NCBI RefSeq assembly: GCF_026151205.1
Contig: NC_087079.1
Coordinates: 13,478,945 to 13,542,944 of the forward strand
DNA: 64,000 nt
Direction: 5' to 3'
DNA from: Bolinopsis microptera
Lineage: Eukaryota; Ctenophora; Tentaculata; Lobata; Bolinopsidae
Part shown: piece by piece, positions 32,201-44,800 of the stretch
How the letters are laid out: each line of letters begins with the position of its first letter
How positions within the stretch are numbered: the stretch's first letter is position 1
The notes under the pieces: model-generated
What the model was told of the DNA's origin: nothing
The model's input: the letters and a program-made list of their open reading frames with translations, nothing else
Databases searched by the model: none
Position numbers and translations under genes: made by a program

Positions 32201-35200
32201 TCCGGGAAGGTGTAGAACACTGATAAAGTCAAATCAGCGACAGCTATATGTTGGATGATTACCAGGATGAAATGTGAGAGTTTCAGGGCATTGTATTTTA
32301 TCGAGGCTACCAGGATTATCGTATCCCCCACTAGAGATGAAATGAACACAACGAGATGGTATCCTGCCCAGAAATACCGGATGTTAGGATCTTCTATACC
32401 ATATAAAGTCTTATTGTTCGACTCTACCATCTTAGCTTAACTGGAGAAAAACAAAAAAGCGACGGTATTTATAATGCCGTTTAGTAAACAGGGCGTCAAA
32501 GATACCGAAAAGACAAAGCAGATAATGTTGATATCTGATTCCAAAGAATTTCTTAACTCACATAATGTACTTAGTACATTGGAATTCAGCATTCTTTTGG
32601 ATCGGATTGTTCTACTCTTTGTCCGTTTTCCTGAAACTCACGTTATCATAGTGAAGTAGTGAGGTAAGTACGGGGGTAAAATTATAATATTATACGTACG
32701 TGTATTTAAGCGTGCTAAATCACTCGACTCTCGAACTTTTAGGTTTTTCTCAAAGGACCCCCGACAGTTGAAACCAGATTGAGTAGATGATTGAGTAGAA
32801 CGCTGATTCTGAACCACCCCACATGTCATAGGGTACTTGCCACTTGGCCAGAGGAGATGGGTAGAAGTAAACAACATTTTTCTATTTTTAATATAATATG
32901 TGATAGAGCTGCTGGAGATGAAATCACATGACAGAAAGTTGGTGTAATTTCTCATTAGGGTTAGGGTTTTAGCATATGCTTCAGTTAGGGATTGTGTTAC
33001 GGTTACGGTTAGGGTTGGGTTTGGAGTAGAGAGTTAGGGGTTTGAATTGTCCCTCAGGGCCATCTAGAGAAAGTTTTAAAGTAAATCACGTGATAGTTGA
33101 TATAATTCGAGTGTACAGTGATTAATCTTCATCCTGCTAGAATCTACAATATTATCAAACAGGATCGTAACTCGTAAAGTATATAATTAATAATATATGT
33201 AATAAAATTAAAATTAAGTTGTGCTTGGCTACATCCTATATCTAATAAAAATAAAAAGAATATGTATATATATAAATTTGTCCAGAGAAAGTACGAAGAA
33301 GAGAAGATGACGAAGATGAAGCTGAACGAAGAGTTGGAGACATTGAGACAATCATACGATGAGAAACTCCAACAGACTGATTCTACCTCCTCTACTATTG
33401 CCTCCTCTACCATTGCATCCTCTACTATTGCCTTATCTACCATGACAACTTCTGATATGTTAGTTAAAAGAGGAAACTTTTCATTTGAATGTTCCAGATT
33501 AGACTCGAGTCTCAAGTGAACATACATTTCTTTTGCCTAAAAAGACATGAAATTTAACGACTTACTACGTAACATTCATGGCTGAAATCTGAATGTTTTT
33601 TACTTTTAAAACTAGATATTACAGTGAATATCAATATTTTGTTTTAGGGCTGTTTCGCCTCTTGTTGGTGGGATAGAAGACATTATATCCGGTGTTTCCA
33701 TAGCAACATCACCTTTAGGTTAGTCTTTAAAGATAAATAATATTATGGTGGTTTTATATTGTCATGATATTAACTTGAACTTAAAGTTAACTTATGTACA
33801 AGCGATATAAAGTTGTTTGAAGCTTCATCGACAGGCATTCTCTAATTAGATTGGCAATTAACACATTAATTAACTAATTAGTAATTAGGTGAATTAGCAG
33901 GAGAAGAGACGCCAGGATCTCAATATTCTGAGAGCCATGGTTCGGAGGGTCAGGGTTCTGAGACTATGTCCCAAACTATGGATGTTCAGAGCATATCCTC
34001 AGTAAACACTCCCCAGCCAGTGTACGACGAACCAGTCGACTACTCCATACAACTCAGCATTCAGCAGGTTAGACTACTCCATACAACTCAGCATTCAGCA
34101 GGTTAGACTACTCCATACAACTCAGCATTCAGCAGGTTAGACTACTCCATACAACTCAGCATTCAGCAGGTTAGACTACTCCATACAACTCAGCATTCAG
34201 CAGGTTAGACTACTCCATACAACTCAGCATTCAGCAGGTTAGACTACTCCATACAACTCAGCATTCAGCAGGTTAGACTACTCCATACAACTCAGCATTC
34301 AGCAGGTTAGACAACTCCATACAACTCAGCATTCAGCAGGTTAGACTACTCCATACAACTCAGCATTCAGCAGGTTAGACTACTCCATACAACTCAGCAT
34401 TCAGCAGGTTAGACTACTCCATACAACTCAGCATTCAGCAGGTTAGACTACTCCATACAACTCAGCACTCAGCAGGTTAGACTACTCCATACAACTCAGC
34501 ATTCAGCAGGTTAGACTACTCCATACAACTCATCATTCGGCAGGTTAGACTACTCCATACAACTCAGCATTCAGCAGGTTAGACTACTCCATACAACTCA
34601 GCATTCAGCAGGTTAGACTACTCCATACAACTCAGCATTCAGCAGGTTAGACTACTCCATACAACTCAGCATTCAGCAGGTTAGACTACTCCATACAACT
34701 CAGCATTCAGAAGGTTAGACTACTCCATACAACTCAGCATTCAGCAGGTTACCATTTCAAGCATGATACGGTTAATATGGAATACAATGAACAGGAGCAT
34801 GTTTATCTTGGAGTGAGTTTGTATTGGTGACAAAAGGACTGTTTTGCAAACATGATCACCACTTGCAACATAATATCCTGATAATAACTAAATAACCACA
34901 TTATATGCACCTTCGTATCTTGACAGGCTGAGAAGTTGAGTTCCAAGCAGCTATCAAACCTGGTGCTAACCCCCTCCCAAGTGCGTATCCTGGGCTACGA
35001 TGGTCCTGTGACTCCAGCCCATGTTGCGTGTCTGGCGCTCTCCGCCGGACAGATCGCCCAGTTGGACCTTACTAAGGAGCAACGTGCGGAACTGTCTCCA
35101 TATCAGGATAGCGTGGTAAGTGATTAGGAGCTTTAAGAATAATAGGAGCTTTAAGATATATGTTCAGTGACAATAAACACCCTCTTTGTCATCGACAATA

Positions 35201-35780
35201 TGTATGAACTATTTTATTTAATCATATTGTACAAGCGAGACATAGATAATACATGTATTATTTATTTCATCCAAATTATTTGTTTTTGTTCAGTAAAACA
35301 ATGAACTCTCACAAAACTCACAACAAATTTCAGTTGTCGATGTTGGATGAACAATGCGAGAAGTTAGCTTACGACCAACTTCTCTCCTACGTGAACCTGC
35401 TCAAAACAACCAAACCGTTGAAACTCACATTTGATCAAGCTCAGAGCCTGACGTCCAAGCAGTTAGGTTCCCTGGCTCTCAGTAAGGAACAGAGTAAAGC
35501 TTGTGGTGGTGCCGAGACTGCACAGGTACGTTTTAAGAATTATACCACAGCTGAGAGAAACAGCTGGTAGATTAAATTCCAAGCTTTTGATGGCCAGCTA
35601 TTTACAGCCAGGTTAACTGCTAGTGATGACACGTTAATAATTTTGGGATTATTACTGAATGAATGAAATGATTGATTTGTGACGACTTATGAGTGACGAT
35701 AGATTGGTGACCATTAGATTTATATTATGTCAATGTATGAATGACACAACAAGCTAAAATAAGCTTCCCACACACAACGT

Positions 35781-35820
<40 letters not shown>

Positions 35821-38800
35821 CACACGTCATTGCTTACTTGTTATCAATATGATAATGTTAAGGCCACGTTTTACTTTTTAGTCAATCGGTAGGACTGTAT
35901 GATTATATTAAATATGTGAGTGAGCTGCGACAATCGGCAAGCATGGATATCAGCATTGTCGTACATGGGCCCACCTTAAACTTATAGGGAGCGCGCACAC
36001 GCCAAACAAAATATTAGCATGCAGTTCAGTAGCGCTCTCATTCACTGTAGCAGATACTGGCCGCGCGCAGCATGCTGCGTAGCCAAAATAGCTTGTATCT
36101 AATGTGTTGTTATTTTGGAAAGAAAAAGATACAAGTTCATTTAAGTAGCGACTGGCAGATATGAATTAGACTTTCTGTTTAAGCTAAAACGCAGCGAAGG
36201 ATCCAAACGAACAGTTTACACATTATATCGCTACAGTTAATTAAACTATAAACAACCAACTCTGATCCATCTGAATTTTGATCGAACAGTTCTAGGCAAC
36301 AGTACATTACTTTATACATCATGGATCTCGAGAATGTAACATTTCTTTGCATTAACATGTAACTTAATATTATGTGATATCACTAAAACCAAACTATCAG
36401 ATTCAACGATCACTGCACCGAAATAAAGAAACTCACAAAACAATTACAATAAATGAGTAAGAAGTTTTGATAAACGAGTATTTTCAGGCTCTAACTCTGG
36501 AGCAGATTAGTGAACTAAAACTCAGCCCAGCTCAAGTTGCCCAGCTGAGGCTCACTGAAGATCAGATAGCGGATATGGATGAGGACCAATATGAGGTAAA
36601 TATTGAGGGACAGGGTGGACGGGTATTTCTAACACAGTTTTGTACAAATATTGAAGACTTAATATTAACAATCTTTGTACTGAATAATATTTCAGACTGC
36701 CACACAAGTAAGCAAGCTATTGGAGAAACACGAGCTTATGTGTGTGCTGAGTGATCCCAAACTAAAAGACATCCAGACTGTCACTGTAAGGAATAGATTA
36801 TCTTTAACTCCATTTTTAATTTTTGAGAGTAAAAGTAACTAGTTATCTATAGTATCAGTAGATGTTTAGAGCTGCTTTGTTTTTTGAAGAATCCACTGTT
36901 CATTAACTTTTCAGCTGTTTCGATCTGGTTATTGTACAGACAAACGTTCTTTTCAGTTAACATCCTCACAAGCGACCCAGTTAGATCCGGAGCTGGTACA
37001 CTCCCTTCCTTTAACTGATGTTCAGACTAAGATTATAAAGGAGTACAAGGACTCTTTCACAAACATAGGTTTAGGAACTGTTGACAGAGAGGAAGCCGAG
37101 CTTTCTTTTTTCTGTCTATGAAATGTTTGCTTGAAGTATTTTTCCAACCAAGAAATTTGGCTATGAGAATTGAGATGGGATAAGTGACGAGCATTGATTT
37201 TAAATGTATCAAGCTTCCTTGTTGCCCCAGTAGTAATACCTTTAAGTAAGGTAAGATTTAGTGTAACATTATTGTTATTCGTAGATGTAAGTGACATAGA
37301 TCAGCTACCGCTTCTGCCCCACCAAGTAAAACATCTTAAAGTGGATGAGAGTTGTGACGAATCTCTCACAAAATCTCAGAGCAAAAAGGTAAAGTTACAA
37401 TTCGTATTTTTTTTTATTAATGTGCTTGAACGCAAATTCTCAGTTGTAACACTCTTGCCTTGTATTTCCGCTTTGCAGACTCCTGATTGATATCGTTTCA
37501 AATCCTCAGGTCAGCAATTCCATACAAACTCAAACGTATGTCGAGAACGTTGCCATAGCAACAATGGTAGATATGGAGGAGGGACTGACAAAAACTGTCA
37601 CCTTGTCACCCGCGGAAACTGCTACCATAACGAAAGAGCAGCTCGCTAAAATTCAGGTTTGAAGGTTATAAGCCTCTGAAAATGCTAAAATCCCAGTGTA
37701 GACTCTGGTAAAGGAGATTGCAAAAACGAATATTTTTTAGCATCGAGATAAAAACTTTAGAAAGTAAACTCTTCAGAGAGGAAATTGTTTAAGGTTAGGG
37801 TAAATTTGTTTAATCTCTCCCACCCACACAATATTGGGGGTTTGATAATGAACATTAATAATTAATCTGTTGTGTTCAGGTAGCAGTATCAGCAGCACAC
37901 GTATCGCTAATAAACCCAGATCTAGCAGAGCCTCTTACCCTCACGCCTATTGAGATACAACAGATGTCTCTAACAGAGGAACAGATCCAGCAGATAAAGG
38001 CTAAGAAGGTGAAGCGCATTGAGAAACATGGAAAGATCGTCAAGAAGGTGAATTGTGCTGAGATTCTGGATTGGAATTTTGATTATAATTATAGTCAATC
38101 GGAGAGTCGATGGTTCATTTTTTCGATTTTATATTCAAAATATTGCTTTTTACCTGATAAGAATTATCCTCCGTCCACACCAAGTCTTGCTACCATTGTT
38201 ATCAACACACGTGACTACAACTTAACACGTGACTACAACTTAACACGTGACTACAACTTAACACGTGACTACAACTTAACTCGTGACTACAACACGTGTT
38301 CCAGTTAAAGAAGCAGTCTGCAGCTCTTCTGGAATGTTCTGTAGACAGAGGTAGTCCTGAACCTCACCTAGTTCTCACTCACGACCAAGCTGCTCAGGTA
38401 GGGTTATTTCATTATCTTGTTGAAAGGGCGCTCAACCTTTTTAGTTTTTTGTAATTTGAACCTGGCCGTTTATCTCAGTATATTAGTTTGTTTATAGCTC
38501 CAAAATGTCATCATCATATTTGTAGACTTCATCCCCTCTAAAGCTAAAATACCTTCAGATCGGAGGGAGTGTAGCTCCAACCAAACAACAACAAGAGACT
38601 CTGCACATTGAGCCCGGCCGGCAACTTGACTCTGAAGACGTAAGTATTGTGCTAGTTCCCCACAACTTATCTCATATCTATTCTGTAAATAATAAATCTT
38701 GCCTTGGTTTAATTAGCCCTGGTTGTCAACCTTTAAAATCTACTTTTGGTTAAGTACTTTCACTTGAAAGTGTTCACATTATTATAGTAGTCACTAATCA

Positions 38801-41800
38801 CACAAAACCACCCCGCTCACTCTCTCACTTTCCACAGTTAGGTGGGTTAGTACTGACACCTGGACAAATAGCTCAGCTGAATATCCCCCAACATAGTATG
38901 GAAACTCTACTGAAACCGGAGCAGATGGAGACAGCCCTGGTTGCAAAGCAAAACGTTGTTAAACAGGTACTTTATATCGCAGGAATGCTTTGATGTTTGA
39001 GATATTGAGACACAACTCGTACATGTACAAGTATAGAAAAGAATTTACTCAATTATCAAATATTTCCCTGACATTTGGCAAATCTCCCAGGATGCCCTGA
39101 AGAGGTTGAAAGAAATCTCCCCCCTTGAGGAGATTGAGATGGTACTTACTGAGAACCAGGTGACAGATCGTTTACTTTACATACTTGAAATGTAATATTA
39201 AAGAGTACTGCAATGTATTGTCAGAAATCATGCTAAAATAAAAAACCAAAATAAAAGCTGGAAAATAAACAGTTTTAGACAAGAGTGCCATTCAGTTAAC
39301 CATGAAAACATTAAGTTGATCCTCTCTCTCTTCAGATAAAAACCTTGTCTCCAAGACAACTATCCGGTTTGACCCTGACCCCGGAACAATGTGATATTCT
39401 GGGACTAGTCAAGGGACAAACTGTGTCCCTCGACGAAATAGCTCTTATCACTCTCAATGGACAACAGGTTAGTAAATTGTGATGATCGTGTGGTTAGTTG
39501 ATTGATTGGTGGTAATTAATTTTGCAAATAGATTTTGTAAATAAGTTTTGTGAATTATTGGTAATCATATTTTAATTAGTAGGTGATTGTCTGATAATTT
39601 TTAAAGCTTCGTCAGATTTCTTCGTGTCATGATGAGTTTCATTGAATTAATTTTATGGTGACAAGCAATCGAAATTTTAAACGAAACTCTAACCTAATAA
39701 ATATTCATCTGGAGTGACTGGACAATCCTCACCAAATGACACAATTAAATATAAATATTATATATATATATTATATATTAAATATAATCCTCAGATAATC
39801 CAACTGAAGTTGTCAGACAACCAATTAGCTAGTTTTAGCAGTCAACAGAAGATGATAATGTCAAGTGTTACATCACGTGCTGTACAAGAGGTATAGTAAA
39901 CTAACTTTATTTATTTATTAATTACATAAAATACCTTTATTTTTAGAACAATATTTAACGTATATTTAACGTATTTATATTATAAGTGTATTGCTTAGTT
40001 AAAGAAATTGCCGATTATATGAGGAATTGGATATTGATCATGTTTTAATTATTAGCTTACCATTTTGATAAGATGTATAATCTGCTCGTATAATCAATTA
40101 ATTACACAATAATTTATAACTATATCCACCAGCGGGCTCTTTTTACTGCAGCGGGCCCGCGCAGCCCGATAGTTAAGTAAGAGCGAGTTAAGTAAGAGGG
40201 CCCGATATTTCTCCGCCCGCTGATGATACAGCCCGCGAGCGAATGACATATTTAAGCCCGCCGGACTACATGACATAATGTAGCCCGCGAGAACGAGATA
40301 CAATCTGGCAACGTGTAGATAAGTGTAGCTAAGTGTAGCATCTTAATATATACAAACACACAAATTTCCACACAGATGAAGGTCAAATTTTGTGACTTTA
40401 AACTAATATTTAATGAACGATTGCAATGCATAACAGTTGGCACGTTTACCATATTTATGATGATTGATACACAGCTGCAGTATCCCCATATTATGCAACA
40501 CTACACTTTAATAATTCCCAGGTATTAGTAACACAGAGAAAGTATCAGCTCACCTCCGGCCCTTAGCCCCTATATCACGCATGGCTGGCGCATGATCGGC
40601 TCATATTGAACACGTGACATACTGTTACTATGGTTACAAAATTCGTGGCGACTTAAAGTCTGAGTCTTTAATCTCTATTAGTATTAATAAATGTTCGCAA
40701 TTTCTATAATTGCTCACTGTTTCAGTTGATAAACCGTGAAATTTTAGGCCGAAATTTTACGTGTAATTCTATTGTGTTGCCGAAAGACATTTTGCCCTGT
40801 TTTTTTTGTTTATTGTGTACCGAATAGTAACTTGCCCTGTTTAATGTTTTGACACCGCCAGTAAAATGATGTTTTTGCGAATTTTACGTTCTACTCTCAC
40901 GTTTTCTCCGTTTCAATCTCTCCTGGTATCTTTAGTCGTAGATGCTTACAGTTTACAAACTCACACTCATGGTCATTCGGCAAGTGCCTGTATTTTGATC
41001 GTTTACATATCAAACAATGAGCTGAAAAGTTGTTTGATAGCGGCCGGTTTTTCGTGGGTTACTCAATCTATCTGTATATTAGTATTTCTAGCAGGAACCC
41101 GTCTAACCCTGGTGGTGTCAAGAGACCAAAATAATTATTACCTATTTAATTCGCGTTTTTGACACCACAAATTTTGGGCACTAAAATTCTTATTCCTTGG
41201 CCAATTTTTTATTTTTTCATGCTGATTTGAAGGCCATTAAAGCATTAGAACCAGTCAAAAAAGTTTCAGTTTTATATCTTTTTCGGATTTTGCGGAAAGT
41301 CGTGTTAAATTTGATCATGATGCCGTGATGTCAGTAATATGGTACGGATATAATATATAGTATATATTACCTATATATATCGTCTCGCTTTATATACAGT
41401 AAGATGTTCTATAGCCAGTAATTTTGCCCTGTTCTGCATCTTAAACAATAAGCAGCATGATTTTCTCGTAAATTTGCTGCGTTGACATATATAAATGTGG
41501 GTGGCGTCGTCTGCTGACAGTGCCTAATCGGCAAGCCGAGAGCTAGATACAAATTGAAACCGGTCGTTTCAATTTGTATATATTATATATATATATATTT
41601 TGTTGCTGTACTCCTACACATTAAAAGTCGGTGTTGATTAGATCTTCGAAATAGTTCTTTGCATCATTTTATTAAACATCGTTATCTGAGATAAAATTGT
41701 TCTAAAAGCAACTGGAATATACACAAATCTTTAAAATAACTTACAAACTAGGAAAGGAAAATAAGTATATATATTATTAGTTAGCCACAACTATCAGTAA

Positions 41801-44800
41801 AACAACGCCTTGACTTCAAATGTCGGTAAAATGTACCTTTACAGTCATCCTCAAATTATTTGTTATATAGTAGTGTTGAAAGTATTAAATATATATATAT
41901 AACTATCACACAATTCATAACACTGGATAAAATAAAACACTAATATCTCAGCTGGCGTACCTGAACACTAACGAGGAAGCTGGACTCCTGCAACTGACAG
42001 TTGACCAGATCCAGATGGTATCAGAGGAACAGATTGCTAAACTTACACTTACTCAATCTCAGTTCGCTCAGCTAGGTATTATTTTAGGAAATTATTGATA
42101 TTTTCGGGACTCAATCTATGCCTATGGTGATTACGCTCATTTGTCGATCGCAAATTTACAAAGGGAAACTTTTCTCATCTTTTCGGTTTTTTTGTTGCTG
42201 TAGGGAACGATCAAATTGGGAACCGTATCGAAGAGAAATGGTAACAAGGGTGGTGTAATGAAAATTTATATTGAAACTTGTGCTCTTAGCTATAATCTTA
42301 TGCATAAGATTATAGCTAAGGTTCAATAAATTTGTTTGTATCAACAACAAAAAACCTCCCCTCAGGGTTAGACAGATCAGACTTACTGAAACCTCCCCTC
42401 AGGGTTAGACAGATCGGACTTACTGAAACCTCCCCTCAGGGTTAGACAGATCGGACTTACTAAAAACCTCCCCTCAGGGTTAGACAGATCGGACTTACTA
42501 AAAACCTCCCCTCAGGGTTAGACAGATCGGACTTACTAAAAACCTCCCCCCAGGGTTAGACAGATCGGACTTACTAAAACCTCCCCTCAGGGTTAGACAG
42601 ATCGGACTTACTAAAAACCTCCCCTCAGGGTTAGACAGATCGGACTTACTAAAAACCTCCCCTCAGGGACCAGGGTTAGACAGATCGGACTTACTGAAAC
42701 CTCCCCTCAGGGTTAGACAGATCGGACTTACTAAAAACCTCCCCTCAGGGTTAGACAGATCGGACTTACTAAAAACCTCCCCTCAGGGTTAGACAGATCG
42801 GACTTACTAAAAACCTCCCCTCAGGGACCAGGGTTAGACAGATCGGACTTACTAAAAACCTCCCCTCAGGGTTAGACAGATCGGACTAACTAAAAACCTC
42901 CCCTCAGGGTTAGACAGATCGGACTTACTAAAAACCTCCCCTCAGGGTTAGACAGATCGGACTTACTGAAAACCTCCCCCCAGGGTTAGACAGATCGGAC
43001 TTACTAAAACCTCCCCTCAGGGTTAGACAGATCGGACTTACTAAAAACCTCCCCTCAGGGTTAGACAGATCGGACTTACTAAAAACCTCCCCTCAGGGAC
43101 CAGGGTTAGACAGATCGGACTTACTGAAACCTCCCCTCAGGGTTAGACAGATCGGACTTACTAAAAACCTCCCCTCAGGGTTAGACAGATCGGACTTACT
43201 AAAAACCTCCCCTCAGGGTTAGACAGATCGGACTTACTAAAAACCTCCCCTCAGGGTTAAAAAGATCGGACTTACTGAAACCTCCCCTCAGGGTTAGACA
43301 GATCGGACTTACTGAAACCTCCCCTCAGGGTTAGACAGATCGGACTTATTAAAAAACCTCCCCTCAGGGTTAGACAGATCGGACTTACTAAAACCCTGCC
43401 CTCAGGGTTAGACAGATCGGACTTACTAAAAACCTCCCCTCAGGGTGAGACAGATCGGACTTACTAAAAACCTCCCCTCAGGGTTAGACAGATCGGACTT
43501 ACTAAAAACCTCCCCTCAGGGTTAGACAGATCGGACTTACTAAAAACCTCCCCTCAGGGACCAGGGTTAGACAGATCGGACTTACTAAAAACCTCCCCTC
43601 AGGGTTAGACAGATCGGACTTACTAAAAACCTCCCCTCAGGGTTAGACAGATCGGACTTACTAAAAACCTCCCCTCAGGGTTAGACAGATCGGACTTACT
43701 AAAAACCTCCCCTCAGGGTTAGACAGATCGGACTTACTAAAAACCTCCCCTCAGGGTTAGACAGATCGGACTTACTAAAAACCTCCCCTCAGGGTTAGAC
43801 AGATCGGACTTACTAAAAACCTCCCCTCAGGGTTAGACAGATCGGACTTACTGAAAACCTCCCCTCAGGGTTAGACAGATCGGACTTACTAAAAACCTCC
43901 CCTCAGGGTTAGACAGATCGGACGTTGTATCACGTGATCAGATAGCAAGTCTACAACTGACCGCCAGTCAGCTGAGTCAAGTCTCGCTAACAGGTCAACA
44001 AGTTTCCTTCTTGTCGCAGGATCAGAAACAGAAACTTAACGCAGCGTTGGAGGTGGTGGAGAATACGGGGCTTCTTGAAGAGGGTTTGTGAAGGCTGAAC
44101 AATTAGTTAATTAGTTAATTAGTTAATTAGTTATTTAGTTAATTAGTTAATTAGTTAATTAGTTAATTAGTTAATTAGTTAATTAGTTAATTAGTTAACT
44201 AGTTAATTAGTTAATTAGTTTATTGTGATGTGTGGCAGTGATTTGCTAACTTTACTCTCCCGTAACAAATAGACTGAATGTTATCATGATAACTGAAGAC
44301 ATGTTTGTCTGAGACTGTGACCTAGTGACTATTTATATAAGTCTTTCTTCTTTATTATTTAATTGTTGTGATTTTGATTTTGTGTGATTTTCATTGTGAA
44401 CCCTAGTTTTTCCATGACCGTTACCGTGACCTTTGACTGTTACTATGCCCAATGCATTATACCCGTGACTATGATGTAATGTGATACCGTATACCCGTGA
44501 CTATGATGTAATGTGATACCTTATACCCGTGACTGTGATGTAGTATGATACCTTCTACGCTTGACTGTGATGTAATGTGATACCTTATACCCGTGACTGT
44601 GATGTAATATGATACATTATACCCGTGACTGTCATGTAATGTGATACATTATATCCGTGACTGTGATGTAATGTGATACCTTATACGCGTGACTGTGATG
44701 TAATGTGATGTTCTCAAAGCCTCCTCTCAGTGCTCAGACTCACAGGAGTAATCCCTGTCTCTAAACAAGCTGCCAAGGAAGGGCGAACTAAAGGAGGCAA

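Noticed and set aside
32954-33046. True telomere or chromosome end
   Set aside because: The TTAGGG-like units are few and degenerate and lie in the middle of an intron.
37964-38308. Longer reading of the kinesin exon to 38308
   Set aside because: The donor at 38047 and acceptor at 38304 keep the phase. The longer frame only reads through the intron and its 18-bp repeats.
42354-43923. Regular direct repeats that look like a CRISPR array
   Set aside because: Units are head to tail with no unique spacers, the host is an animal, and the repeat carries an exon boundary. It is a minisatellite.
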